The notes below the pieces were generated by a model. It worked only from the letters and a program-made list of their open reading frames with translations. It was not told where the DNA came from and made no database searches. From Brugia malayi (Eukaryota > Nematoda > Chromadorea > Rhabditida > Onchocercidae): a stretch of DNA of 64,000 bases. How positions within the stretch are numbered: position 1 is the stretch's first letter; each line of letters starts with the position of its first letter. The stretch is taken from NCBI RefSeq assembly GCF_000002995.4, contig NW_025062476.1, forward strand, positions 9,174,501 through 9,238,500. Direction: 5' to 3'. Made by a program: the position numbers and the translations under genes. Shown here one piece after another: positions 1-12,136 of the stretch.

Positions 1-91
1 AGTGGAAATAGGAACTGTCTACGGAATCTTAATAAATATGGTTGTCGATGCCTGAATGAATACCAACCACCGGAATACATCCAGCAAGGTT
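1..91 (+). CDS. possible upstream exon of the laminin-G protein (partial)
   Basis: Frame 1 is open from the first base to a stop near 188 and contains a cysteine-containing stretch (NCLRNLNKYGCRCLNE, residues 5-20 of the frame) that resembles the end of an EGF-like module. A donor-like CAAG|GTTATT near 91 would end an exon there. It could belong to the laminin-G gene downstream, since EGF and laminin-G modules often alternate. There is no acceptor in the window and no homology test was possible, so it may be chance. Confidence 0.25.
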
Positions 92-1011
92 ATTACACTG
101 AACATGGAATAAGAATTGTAACAAATGGAAAAAGGAAAGAGAAAAATTCCTTGAAAGTAAACATAAGCTACCCTCTTCATTTTTTGTAGAAAGCCATTTT
201 CAATCTGCATTAATATTGCAAAATGGCAGCTATATTCCTTCTTGATAAATTCTTCTTGAATTTCTAGAAATTTTTTTTTTTTTGATTTTTGTACAAAGCA
301 TTTTGAAATTCATATTTATTGGTTGGGTTTGGCAGTGCATAAATTTCATCTTTTTTCCACTTACCTTTCTTTCTTCTGTTTCTATTATAGACCATTTATT
401 TTATTATTGCTAACTATGAAAGTTGGAGTTTTTAAAATTTTTAATTTGAATTTGGATTTTTTGTCAATTTCCATATCATTGCTTGGATGAAGGGAGTACC
501 AAATATTTAAAGCACAATTAGTTTTAACTACAAGAAATTGATACAGTTATTTCTTCTTTACAACTCAAGTTCTGAAATCGAATAGTGAAATAAGGATGGG
601 ATTGAAGATTACTTCAGTATCCAATTTTATTCTTAAAAAATGGTAATAACTGGTTTTTTCCGTCATATTATTCTGATCAAATTTATCATTTTGCCAAGCA
701 TTGCCAAGAGGTCACAATTTTTATTTCGAGGTCTAAATCCTTTGATTTTTGTCTATGATCGTGAAAACAGGAAAAGAGGGAGCAGAGCTGTTATGAATAT
801 CTGAATTTTACATTTTTCAAGAAAAACACTATAAATATATTTGGAAATCTAAGTTTTCTTCTTACATCCATCGCTTATTAGATTTTTGGAAATATAGATT
901 AATACCTGGATATATTCTACTTCCAATGAACGATAACTTATCAACAGACTTGCTGGGTCAGTTTTTTTCATATCAAAGTTCCAGTGTTTCAATTCTTAAA
1001 ATTATTTCTAG
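92..1011. other. AT-rich non-coding stretch
   Basis: There is no convincing coding potential. It is probably an intron of the laminin-G gene if the 1-91 exon is real. Poly-T runs and short shadow frames only. Confidence 0.4.
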
Positions 1012-2319
1012 ATGAGAAAGCAGGTGCAGATCCGAACGATAGCCTCCTACTTGATGGACGAAACGAATATGCTTTAGTTAAAAAGATGATTTCAAAGTAT
1101 GAATCATCGTTATTTGGTTATGAAATCATATTTTTTAATTCACTAGTTAAACATATTTTGCAGTGTTAAAAGTAGTACAAGTCTTATTGCAACCATCTTT
1201 TTTGTTCACAAAATATTATCCTGCGATCGAATGTTAGGAACATGCATTAAGTGTAGTATTCTCTACCAGTGTAATATGTAATCAGTTGATTATAGATTTA
1301 TATTCACACATGAGTGAGTCGATAAAATAAAGTACTTGAAGTTAAAACCTGTTGACAAGTTTATTCCTTAACACTTTATAATTTCTTGGGATCGGAAATG
1401 ACAGCAATGCTTCATGTTTTAGAGAACATCCATTTCCTTGCTGTTCTTGATAAAGCTTACACCAAACACAAAAATTTTTTTTTATCTCCTTTTTAGGAGA
1501 CGTTCGAAAATATTGACAGACTATCAGTTTATGATCAAAACGAACAAATCAGAAGGTTTAATCTGGTGGGAAAGTAAGAGGCATATGATCCGTTCTAATT
1601 ATATAGCAATATTTGTCCTCGCTGGACGACTTGGTTTTGCTATAAATTTGGGCAGCAGTCCAAAAGTTAAAGTAATTGGATCAAACACAATTGTAAATGA
1701 TAATCGGTGGCACAGTGTTGCGCTTTTACGGTTTCTTTTCACTTTTCATTTTTACTCTTAATTTTCGGTTGAAAATTTCACTTATTTCTTTCATAACATC
1801 ACTTATCCTGTGAGTTGATGTGACTGATCTTTGAGTAATTATGCACCATACTTTAAGTAATTTCAGGGAGAAGCGAAAGTCGTTGCTAATTGTGGACAAT
1901 GAAAAAATAACTTATATTTCTCCATCCCGTACTGCGGAGTTAATGACTGATGGAATTATTTGGATTGGCAAGTTTCTTTCTTTACAGAAACTAAAGTTGT
2001 AACTCATTTTCCAAATTGAAGTTAATAAAGTTTTTAAGACTCAAAAATTTATGCATGTTTAGATTGTTAGTTTCATTTTGATGGTGATAATTGCTTCGCT
2101 TCTTCTTCCCCCTCGCTGTTGTTCATATCTGTATAAGATAGTTATTGCAAAGGCTTAGATGAACTTTCAGTTTCAGGTGGGAAAAAGAAAATACCGCGGA
2201 GTTTTCCAGTAAAAATACCGTACAAAGGGTGTTTACGAAACTTACGAATCTCGTCACAAGTGATTAATATACGACGGGAATTTTCATTAAACAAAACGTA
2301 TCGAAGATGCGAAAATTAG
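1012..2319 (+). CDS. C-terminal laminin-G domain of an extracellular matrix/adhesion protein (partial, 5' end outside)
   Basis: Exons 1497-1730, 1867-1967 and 2177-2319 join in phase. They encode most of one laminin-G domain: the beta-sandwich segment around GLIWWESK, the DNRWHSVALLR core, the IIWIGG strand and the closing KGCLRNLRIS followed by a final Cys four residues before the stop. An earlier exon at about 1012-1117 is less certain; its best phase match uses a weak donor at 1118. The domain binds glycans or receptors in laminin alpha chains, agrin, perlecan and neurexin-like proteins. There is no transmembrane segment after it, so a secreted protein such as a laminin alpha chain or an agrin/perlecan relative is the best reading, but the family is not resolved. 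The intron after 1967 uses a GC donor. Confidence 0.7.
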
Positions 2320-2356
2320 ATGTTCTATTAAACGAATAATTCAGCGTTTTAAGTTT

Positions 2357-2362
2357 AATAAA
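2357..2362 (+). terminator. AATAAA polyadenylation signal of laminin-G gene
   Basis: A canonical AATAAA lies 38 bases after the stop codon of the laminin-G reading frame. Confidence 0.5.
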
Positions 2363-3822
2363 TTCGGAAATAATATATTTTTTATGTCTGATAGCTATTG
2401 ATAATTTAGGGTAATTTTGATCATGCTAAATATTTTTTTGGGCATTTCTTTCACTGCATTTCCAATTACATATGAATATTCAAATGATATTTTAATTTTT
2501 ATTAAGTTTTTTTTTAAGTTTTTTTTTTTTTGTTTTTTTTATTTTTTTTTTTTATACAATTTTTTTTCATTTTTTTTTTCTCACAAATAACTCCTTCTTT
2601 TGAATTCATATTACATATATTAGCTTCAATTTATAGCAAAAACAATTAATTGGAAAGAGCAATAAATAAACAAATAGATTGAACAAGTGATATGATTAAA
2701 ATTAAAGGTGACTATTACTATCCACGATATAATTTACAGAAAATTTTTGCAATGCTTCAGGCATAACATTTGCAGTCATTTTATCAGTTATTTTTCCATT
2801 CATTTATTTCGGTTATCATGTAATCATTTTACTGTTTAATTATAATAAGTATAAAATCGTTCTGATCAAAAAATCAGAATTATTGCTTGATAAATAGTAC
2901 TTGTTTTATACATACTAGTTTAAAATATTTGATCTTTATCTCTCGGATTCTTCACCGATTTTTGTTTTGGATTTTTGCATGGTCCAACTTTTGTCATTTT
3001 TTTCTTCTATAAGTTCTTTATGTCTGTTTATCGTAATTTTTAAATTTTCAGCATAAAAGAACGTTTTGTTATTTATCATTTATTAGTGCTAATCAATGCG
3101 CTTATAAAGTTTTATTAAGTTGGTTGCTAATAAATTAACAAATTGATTGTTTCGATTCAGCCGTGAAAGAAATTTATGAGTGGCACATGAGAGATTAATG
3201 ATTTGTTATGATGAGTAAATTAATTACACGACATGCGAGACATCAGAACTTATCCACTTTCACCTTTTATATCACTTTTGATATATAGATAGACTGTACA
3301 AAGGCAGTAAAACAGTAAAGCTGACAGTGATATAATTAGATGACAAACAGTAAAGCATTTTTGTTACACTGATAAAATGTGGTTTGATGACTCAAAACCA
3401 ATTTAAAATATTCTGTGGTGATATTGCCCTAGCAGTTAATTGTCACGCTAAGGCAATTGTAATGGTTTTTATAAATTTCCTCTTTCAAATCAAAATCAAT
3501 TATTACGAAAATACAGATAGGATAATTGAGTGCCCCGGTGCTTGTCGTTTTTGTAAGATGGAGAAGCAGCAAATTGAAATAAATCATTTTTCTAGGGAAG
3601 TAAATATTCCGAGTTAAGTAAATATTTCTTTTGAGCTGGTTTAAATAATAATGTTGTAAAATAAACTAAAAAAATCCGGTTTTAGAATCCTAGCAAAACT
3701 TAACCTTATTCTCTAGCTATGCAACACTTCTCATAGCTGACGAAAAAATAGCTTTTTCTTGTCACTCCATTTGAATCCATTTATTTACCAATTTGCTAAC
3801 TTAAAAGCTACTGTTTTTGTAA
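2363..3822. other. intergenic stretch with long T-rich tract
   Basis: Positions about 2506-2580 are almost entirely T with single interruptions. The rest is AT-rich. A 77-codon frame at 3384-3617 has no recognisable domain. This region should contain the promoter of the troponin C gene. Confidence 0.5.
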
Positions 3823-3845
3823 ATGGTTAGTTAATTTCAATCAAT
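3797..3845 (+). repeat. 49-bp inverted repeat, arm 1
   Basis: This segment is the exact reverse complement of 5216-5264, over 49 of 49 bases by eye. It contains the inferred start codon (3823-3825) and the first donor site of the troponin C gene. The match stops sharply at both ends. Confidence 0.9.
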
Positions 3846-5594
3846 TGTAAAATTAATGATTAAAATATTTCCATTTTCAAACAGTCTGTTAAGGAAAAGT
3901 CATGAAGAAGAAATGAGGCAAATTCCCGTTATTAACTATAAGATAACTTTTATATCCAGTGCATTTGATATTTCACAGCTCATTTTAATGAAGTCCATCC
4001 TGTGTCGCTTCTATTGCAGGAAGTGACAAGTGATGCTACAGACATTCTTAGTCAACTTTCGCCAGAACAGGTTGAACGTATGGAAGTTTTCATAATTCTT
4101 TACTCAAATCATGCAAAGTTATTACTGTTATTATCAAATGCTCAAATGTCCATTTTCAAAATTCATTCAGGAACTAACTATTGAAACCTCTTCAAGTGCT
4201 ATGCACGTTTCTTTTGCATACATTTAATAAACTAAATTTTATTTAGAATTTCGGAAATACTTCAATATGTTTGACAAAGAAAACAAAGGTTTTATCAAGG
4301 CAACACAGATCGGCCAGATTTTAAGAACTATGGGTCAGGCATTTGAAGAACGAGATTTGAAACAGCTTATTAAGGAGTTCGATACTGACGGTGCATCATT
4401 CATCATTCATAATTAAGATGACACATTGCAAAATATAGTTCTGAAAATTCGAACTTTTTTTTCTTTTTTTATCTTCTAGCATATATGAGGCTTATTCCAA
4501 AACTGAATCAGAATCATTAGTAATCATGTAGATGGGTGAATTAGCGGAAGAATTGGATAGAGAATACGACTCTGTTCAAAATATGCAATTGCTCTTAATT
4601 TGAATTGTGTTGTACATGCCGATTAGAAAAACTGATCACTTTCAAACTGGTAACATCTCCCTTTTACGAGATGAGTTTCAAAAGTCTTAAACATGCTTCT
4701 ATTATTGGCGTCAATCATTAATTATAAAAAAAAATTATTGGTATCAGTTAATAAAAGTCAGAATAATTTAGAATAACTTTATTTTTTATATTTTTACAGG
4801 ATCAGGTGAGATTGAATTCGAAGAATTTGCAGCAATGGTTGCTAGTTTTGTTGTTGAAGATGAAAATGCCGGTTTAGAGGAGGAACTGCGAGAAGCGTTT
4901 CGATTGTACGACAAGGAGGTAGTTAAGAAAACAGTCGATAACTCACAGTAGTAAAAAATTTTCGCTTTCAAGTTGAATTAATGAGGCGAGACAAGAATCT
5001 GATTATGAATTCACTTCAGAATTATGTTATTTCACATAAAACAATCCCTCTTCTTCCTATTTCTATTATATTGACCTTCCCAATAAGTATTTATAATTTT
5101 CAATATTTTCTGCTTCAATTCGTTAATCATAGCAGAAAACACTTTCACATACATAGGTTTAATTTCATATGCTTAACTGCAAAGGAATCCAACAACCAAC
5201 GAAATGACTTCCGATATTGATTGAAATTAACTAACCATTTACAAAAACAGTAGCTTTTAAGTTAATTTTATCGTGTGGTTTTTGAATTATCCAATCATAA
5301 GGGCAATGGTTACATAGCAGTATCAGATTTGCGTGATATCTTACGTGCGTTGGATGAAAATGTCTCCGAAGAAGAACTAGATGAAATGATAGCTGATATC
5401 GACACTGATGGTTCTGGCACTGTCGATTTCGACGGTTAGAATTACATTACTGTTCTGTAATCTTTTTGAAATATGAATATGAAAGTAAATACCAGCGTTG
5501 TTTTATCGTTTACTTCCTACCTGACTTTTTAATATGTTTTCTCCCTTTGAACAATATACCTTCAGAATTTATGGAAATGATGTCTGGCGAATGA
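3823..5594 (+). CDS. tnc-2: troponin C, tnc-2 type (EF-hand calcium sensor)
   Basis: Calcium-binding subunit of the thin-filament troponin complex; in C. elegans tnc-2 is the pharyngeal form and pat-10 the body-wall form. Exons: 4020-4077, 4247-4390, 4800-4918, 5302-5434 and 5566-5594, all phase-consistent. A start-only first exon at 3823-3825 (ATG followed directly by donor GTTAGT) is inferred. With it the protein is 161 residues, close to the roughly 160 of the family. The first EF-hand is degenerate (MFDKENKG). Hands 2 to 4 read [28 protein letters not shown] and [14 protein letters not shown]. The end is MEMMSGE. The segment [17 protein letters not shown] is close to what I recall of worm TNC-2 rather than PAT-10. 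The start exon lies inside one arm of a perfect inverted repeat. Confidence 0.9.
5216..5264 (-). repeat. 49-bp inverted repeat, arm 2
   Basis: Partner of 3797-3845, placed in the intron between the third and fourth EF-hand exons (intron 4919-5301). In the pre-mRNA it is antisense to the start-exon and first 5' splice site region. Confidence 0.9.
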
Positions 5595-5670
5595 GCATTG
5601 TTCGAAAACATCGCAAATATAATGCAACACAGCTCTTGCAGTATATTATTGTCAAAGTCTTAAACGATGC

Positions 5671-5676
5671 AATAAA
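5671..5676 (+). terminator. AATAAA polyadenylation signal of troponin C
   Basis: Canonical signal 77 bases after the troponin C stop codon. Confidence 0.6.
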
Positions 5677-6257
5677 TTGTTAAACGTAATCTTTGTTTCT
5701 GTTCTACTCATTCCACAGAATATCATGAAGTGTTACGGAATGCATTCATTACATCTGGTGGAAACACTCATACCTTTCATTTAGTTGCCATTCAGTGATT
5801 CCTAGATATCAAAGATATGCAATAATGTTGTGCTTTTCGGCTTCTGATTCAGTGAAGATAAGCAAAGAAAGTGTATTCAATTCAAATCATATCGAAATGA
5901 ATCACTTGAACGGTGGAACTGATAGCAGCAATATACACTCTAGTCCTGAAATTTATTTAATCAAGACTATAGATTCCAGAAAAGGAGAGGAGAGTGCTAG
6001 ACTCCTAATCATGCAATGCAAAGAACAAGAATAGTGACATGCTTATTAACTTATTCCAACATGAGACAAGGCTTTTTCAGTAATGGACTGCATTGAGATG
6101 ACAGATAAAATCTCGGTTTGATTGCCGCTTTAATCTTTGGTTTTCGTCGGTACTGGCGTGATGTGTGTGAGTTGTTGGGGTTTTGTGGTAGTTATGAAGT
6201 AAGAGCGGAACGAAGGAGGTAGCTGCTTATCCATTAATTAGTTGGCGAGCTAAAGAA

Positions 6258-7099
6258 ATGTTAAGGACTGCCACCAGACTGAAATACTCAGCTGGCAGAC
6301 CGTCTATTGGTTTGGCATTATTTGGATGTAAAAATCGTCCTGCATATCGGATCGTTGTATTCCCAGACAAAGCATACGGACGTCATTACGAAGGAAGTAT
6401 CATCGAAGAGGTAAATAACTGCTTTTTTTTTATACTGGTAACACATACACTCTGGAAGTGAACTTTTCATATCGAAAGTAGTACTCGTCAGATGTCATTT
6501 TTAAATGATGCAAGGAAATTGTTATCTTGCATCTATCCGCAAGAATTTAATGAAGTTAGTATGAATATATTTGGCAAACCTTTCAGTTTACTGTGGTTTG
6601 ACTAAAATAAACATGGTCAGTTTATCGAAACTGTCAATTTAAGCTTGGCGTTTTCGATCCGTTGCCCAATTTTCGGAACGAGAAATTAGTTGCATGTGAT
6701 ATTACTCGTGTCAAATATTGGATTGGAGAACGCAACGCACATATATCGCCATCTCTTTTAGAACTTTTAGGTAGTGTCTTTAATTCAGTAATATATGTAT
6801 TTTTTTCCCCTATTTAGTTACCATTCCATTTGCTTCAATCAACTCATGCCTATTTTAGAAATCAAACTTTCATATTTTTGTTTTGGTTTCTGTGAGATGT
6901 TGGATGGGAGATTCTAGAAGTTTTAGGACTTTGGGGTGTATTACCAATACATCCAAAGACATTCATCCGTGCGCGATATCATCTCGAAGAACTGGAAGAA
7001 GCCAAGTTAAAAGTTCATTCTTCAACATCTCAGTCAGGATCACCAGAAGTAGAATCGAAGAAAGAAACTGAAAAAAAAGAAAATCATCTTCGTAATTAA
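6258..7099 (+). CDS. mrps-16: mitochondrial small ribosomal subunit protein bS16m
   Basis: Component of the mitochondrial 28S ribosomal subunit. Exons 6258-6410, 6644-6770 and 6927-7099 keep phase and give about 150 residues. The bS16 core is clear: IGLALFGCKNRPAYRIVV near residue 18, then LGVFDPLPN and RVKYWIGERNAHIS, then GVLPIHPKTFIRAR. The C-terminus is a charged Lys/Glu/Ser tail. The N-terminal MLRTATRLKYSAGR stretch is basic, consistent with a mitochondrial presequence. The next gene starts 101 bases after the stop and no AATAAA lies between them, which suggests polycistronic transcription. Confidence 0.92.
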
Positions 7100-7200
7100 T
7101 AGAAAATTCGGTGAACTTGAAAACCAGCAAGTTTCAAAGCGGATATTTTTAAAAGCGTAAAACAAGGTGGCCAATACTGATTTACATAAACTGTAGTGAT

Positions 7201-10200
7201 ATGTTACATATTGACGGTGGAAAAAAGAGAACCTCCTCGCCCATCAAGTATTTCCTGACAGCACCGTTTTATATATGGAGCATGTTTTTTGTCGATTACG
7301 CTTGTGCAGAATGTCAGGAAGAGGTTAAGATACTACCTCGCAGTTCACATGAGTTCAGAATTGTTCGAAGTCTTTATATTTTTGAAAATGATACAAAAAA
7401 GTGTGATGAGGCAGAATTTCTATTGGTACCATCCCGAGCTCCTTTTTGTGATTCCCATGATTTAAGTGTGACTTTTTCATCGGTTGCTGTGTTACCAAAT
7501 GGAACCAACATGTAAGTTAAAATTTTTATTAAGGAGTGTAAGATTTCTACAAGAGTACATTTTCGAAAGTTATACAGGATAGGCATATGACTAATTTTTG
7601 GTGACTTTATTTTATCTGGTTCGAGTATTGGATTTAATTAAGCTATAAGTTCTTCTGAAGTAAACTGCAAATGCTTTAATTACATTGTTCCTCTTCACTC
7701 AAAACTTTATAGGCTGCCTTACATTTTACTTAATGTTTCCATTTGGGTTAATAATCCAGTCTCCTCTGTTTTTCTTCGTCTGGAGTGTTTGGGCGCTCCA
7801 AATATGGAAGACGATTATTGTCATAATCACGAGGTTTGTTAATGTTCCAAATAACTTTTACAGGAATATAACTATCACTTTATTTTTTCTTTTAATACTT
7901 ATATAGAAGGTGGTGTGCAGTCCTTTTTCATTTGTTTTTCGAGATAATGTATTGTTTATGTCAAGTCTTACTTATTTATCAATATAAAAATTTGTTCGAT
8001 ACAGCATTTTTTTTTTCATTGTATCTTCAATTTAAATTGTTCTTTTTTCGGAAAATTTACTGTCAGGATTTTTTACATTAAAATTGCTGTGGAGCTCATA
8101 ACTTTTCAGGAGCAGTCTCGGAGGTGGGGGCGTATGATATGGCCTTGTCGTTCTCTAACCCTTTCTGAACCCGATCTTGTCAGTTATCCATATTTTTTTA
8201 ATTATCATTGTTTTCGACTTACTTCTTATTCACATTATCGTTTGAATGTGTCATATGCTCCAAATGCTTGCAGGTGCGTTATATTATTTTAATGAATAAA
8301 TAAAAAATAAAACAATTTGGTAAATTAGTGACCATAGGCTGGTTTGTAAAAATCTCGGTCATTCAAGAGGTAATTCAGAATAAACTGCTGAAAGTTTCAC
8401 ACTGAGTATGGTGGATACTGGAATTTATTTTATTCGAATCACTATATTTACAGGAAATCGTTTATTGTCACAATACCGGAGGAGGCTCAAATGAACCCTG
8501 CTATAAGTCGTTTCTATGATAAAGATGCTGCAAGTGGTGGTAATTATTGGTCACCACTTGCTTCCGTAGATTTAACCTTGCGAGACGTAAGTTCATAGCT
8601 AAAGAATAGACGTTTATAATGATTTTTTGTGGGACTTCAAATTTCATATAATTTAAGGGTATATTATTGCTTTTGAAGTACTGTGTATGATTGTTATGGT
8701 TTCTGCATTTGTTTTGATTTTCATAAAGTGAAGATTCCACGTTTGAAACAACCTTAAGTAATTATAAACAATGTGTGCCATAAGGAGAACAAAACTGCTA
8801 TTGCAGTAATGCGTGTCATGCGAACCATTGTTTTGATCTCTTAAGTTATTGCAGTTGTCTTTATTATTAAATTTCTTTAGCTGTAACAAATTGAGAAGGA
8901 TTTTCTAGTCTTAAAAAAGTGTTTTTGAGAGAGTGGTTATTCGTTATGAAAAGCAGCCAGCTTTAGCGGCTACTCCAATCTCTATTGCTGTCTTTGAAAC
9001 GATCGCTTCCTCTTCTGCCCATCTCTTTACGAATACATTAGATGCTGGCGTCGTTGAATATGCATGGAAGAACGTCCCAGCTGGGAACTTTACTGTATAT
9101 TTATACGTTAGTCGCTTAGACTGTGATCTAATATGTAACAGCGATACTGTGGATAAATGTACTTTATGTCCAAGTACAAGAATTTATTTCACAGTTGAGG
9201 AAGATAAAATTTGGTTTTCGGCATCAGTGCATGGTTTATTATCTCATGGGACTTGCGTCGTTGGTTAGTTTCTGCTTTTTTAAATTGTATTAATTTCTAA
9301 GTTTGTTAACAAGTCAGAATTAACTAGTAGGAACAATGAAATTTAAAATACTGGTCCCACATTACATTCCAATATGTTATTCTGTATCTTCTAGGTTACA
9401 AAAGAATTTCTCCTATTTAAATCAGCACAGAAATAAGTTTGCTTTTAAGATAAAAGCACATAATTACAATTTTTGATGGAAATGCATAACGAAGTTCGAT
9501 TCCGAATTATCGTCTTGATATTCGGAGAGCGTGAAACAGCTGAATTAATTGCCTTTTTCGCTTTATACTCTAGACGTAGTTTTTGTATGTATCTAAGTTT
9601 GTCTTTACTTTTTTTCAAGACTCTAGTTTCTCAGTGTCTTCTCTTGTTTCATTTGTCCTTCAAATCATCTTGTTATAGCGATTGTTACAGCGATTGTTTT
9701 AGTCAACGGGTAAGGTAAAGTCTTTAAATTTGCGTGCTTCTTTGAGAAGCTTATATTCACTTACATCTGATATTTAGTTATGGCATCTGACATTCAGCAG
9801 TACTACATGAATGTCATTCATTTATATCAATTGTTGTCTTTCATTGTTTAAGAATGTTTTCTTTTGGATGTGTTAGCGTTTTTTCCTCATCGTATTTTTT
9901 TCGGATAAAGTGAAATTATATTTCAGGTGCTTCGATGCTGTGTTTTGTTGTTACAATAGGTTTTTTGTTCTTTTTCTTGGCGATCAAATGCTTTCACAAA
10001 GTTCCATTACGAGAAGTATTACTTTCGCATCGAACAACAGTTTTTATCGCTTATGTAGACGACTGCAAACCACATTCTGATTGCATCGCTGTACTTGCAA
10101 AAGTATTGCAGCACAGTGCGAATGTAGATGTATTCATGGATCAATTTGAGTTGAAATATTCGGGTATGTACATTTTTTTAGTGCACTAAATTTATAAAAG

Positions 10201-11668
10201 TAATTTTTTTGAAGATAAAATGATTTCTTATTCAGACTTTTTGTGTTAAATGAATAACGAATTTTCATTAATTGTAGTTGAGTGCGTTTCGTTACTATGA
10301 AAATTCTCTCAGTCCTGATTTTTCTCTTGTTTGCTATTCTAATTTATCTTCATTCGATGCAGCAGAAATTTCTACTAAAATTAGTCGAAGTCTGGTTCAG
10401 TTTCTTTCTTTCTTTCTTTTATTTTCATCAACAAACTTTATTTGAAATTGACATATTTTAGAAACACTTCCATTGAGATGGTTCGTCAACAAATTTGCAG
10501 TAGCTAATCATGTAGTGCTTATTTTTTCTGAGGGAGCAAGTGTCATCCTTCATGGGGAAAGTCTTATTCAACGACAACCGTTTCCTGAATTCTTCTCTGT
10601 TGCGCTTAATATGTTGATAGCGGTTAGTCCAAAATAATATATATGTTTTTGGATTCTTGCGTAATACTTGCAACGAAATCTTAAACAATGCTTTGCTTAA
10701 TCTCAAAGTACACTGAAATTAAGGAAATTCGATAAATTCATTACGTGTTTCTTATTACCTTCTTTCTTGAAAAATTCTAGGAATACAGTAAAGATGTCAC
10801 CAAACAATCTGGAAAGTTACTATCAGAAATAAGGCCGCGCTTTGCATTTGCCTATATGACCTATTCTCCATCTTCAGTGATCCCCGAAGAGCTTACTACT
10901 TTACCGATCAATATATTTAAGCTGCCTGAACAGGTGTGCTTTTATTTTTAATACAAGTCTCTCTTTTCACTCTCTCGTTTCTTCACTTTTCCAAATGAAT
11001 TTAGGTTCAGAATCTCATTTCATGGTTGCATAATCAACCGTCTGATATCTATGTAGATGTTTGTGTTGATATTTCGGATTTGAAAAGTGCCGTGAATGAA
11101 GTTGTGGAATACCGACGCAAGAACGCAATTTGGTTAACAGAAAGGTTGCAAGACAAGCACAAAGTAAAATTAACATATAATTCTATAGTAGCTATGTTAA
11201 AAATAATAAAATACTGTTAGTCGATTTCAATATTTTTGAGGAGATTGTTGAGTTTTATTGCAAATATAATTACAAATCATTGATTGATATTAATCAAAGT
11301 TTGACCTCTCTTCCTGTTTATAATCTTTTTTCACATGTTATGACAGAATTTTGGATCTGCTTTTGCACTACAAAATGTTCCTTTCCAATCAAACCGCTCG
11401 GTGTTAACACCTGAAGAACAAATTAATATTGCGGAAGTGTTGAATTTGGAGCCACCCGATATTCATTCCTCAATAGTTAGTTATTTCCATATGCCATTCT
11501 TTGATTTTTGGGAATTTATTTTTCGTGGTAAAATTCACTGGAATAATTTCTTCATTGCAGGAAGAAATTCGTTCTAAGGAAGATGACGTGTTTGCTTTAA
11601 TAGGATCACCCAGTGATAGCAGCTTCGATTCTGATGATTCCACTTCCAACAGGAAGCATTTACAGTAA
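7201..11668 (+). CDS. ilcr-1: interleukin-17 receptor-like protein with SEFIR domain
   Basis: Eleven phase-consistent exons (7201-7511, 7713-7833, 8110-8273, 8454-8586, 8930-9263, 9927-10163, 10462-10622, 10781-10933, 11005-11163, 11347-11475, 11561-11668) give 669 residues. A hydrophobic stretch ending near ACAECQ (about residue 38) looks like a signal peptide. About 315 extracellular residues follow, with paired cysteines (for example DCDLICN and KCTLCP). One transmembrane helix (about residues 357-376, MLCFVVTIGFLFFFLAI) precedes a cytosolic SEFIR domain from TVFIAYVDDCKPHSDC to about residue 550. The tail is acidic and serine-rich (SDSSFDSDDS). In C. elegans ILCR-1 and ILCR-2 form the receptor for ILC-17.1 and signal through ACTL/MALT-1. 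The order mrps-16, receptor, zinc finger matches what I remember of C. elegans F56D1.3/.2/.1, which favours ilcr-1. Confidence 0.85.
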
Positions 11669-12006
11669 TTCTTCACAGAAGAAAAAAAAAAGAATGGGTT
11701 TTTATAAAAAATCACAACCATTTCATGTAACGCATGTCATATGACTCTTTATAGCATTATTTTTTGTTAACAATTATACAGCGTAAGATATTACTTTTTC
11801 TATATTATTATTTTTTAAGATTTGTCTTTCGTTGAATTTTTCTTACATTGCTTTTTACGTGTACGTTTTAAAAATAGTTTTTATACTTTTTTATATGTTT
11901 TAGTTGACATGCTTGATCTCCTTATTTGAATTGTGCTGTTTTGTGCTTTGGTATTATTTCATTGTTTGAAGTTGTTTATTGTTAATGGAATTTTGCAATA
12001 GTTTTC

Positions 12007-12012
12007 AATAAA
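12007..12012 (+). terminator. AATAAA polyadenylation signal of the IL-17 receptor gene
   Basis: Canonical signal 338 bases after the receptor stop and only 125 bases before the next start codon. This is the spacing expected for an internal gene of a nematode operon. The remaining sequence 11669-12136 is T-rich with no coding frame. Confidence 0.6.
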
Positions 12013-12130
12013 TTCAAATTTAAATTGGTTATATCCTCTGTGTCTTACGGTATCTGTTTTCAAACTCATTACTGCTTCACAAACACCAGGTTGCTTAGTA
12101 AAACACTTGTGCTTATGGAATTAAAACTTA

Positions 12131-12136
12131 TTTTAG
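12131..12136 (+). promoter_or_regulatory. probable spliced-leader trans-splice acceptor
   Basis: TTTTAG directly abuts the zinc-finger ATG at 12137, leaving no 5' UTR. A good acceptor with no upstream donor exon is a typical nematode trans-splice site. Confidence 0.6.

Noticed and set aside
3384..3617. 77-codon plus-strand frame upstream of troponin C
   Set aside because: No domain or splice context, non-ATG start; length is expected by chance in AT-rich DNA.
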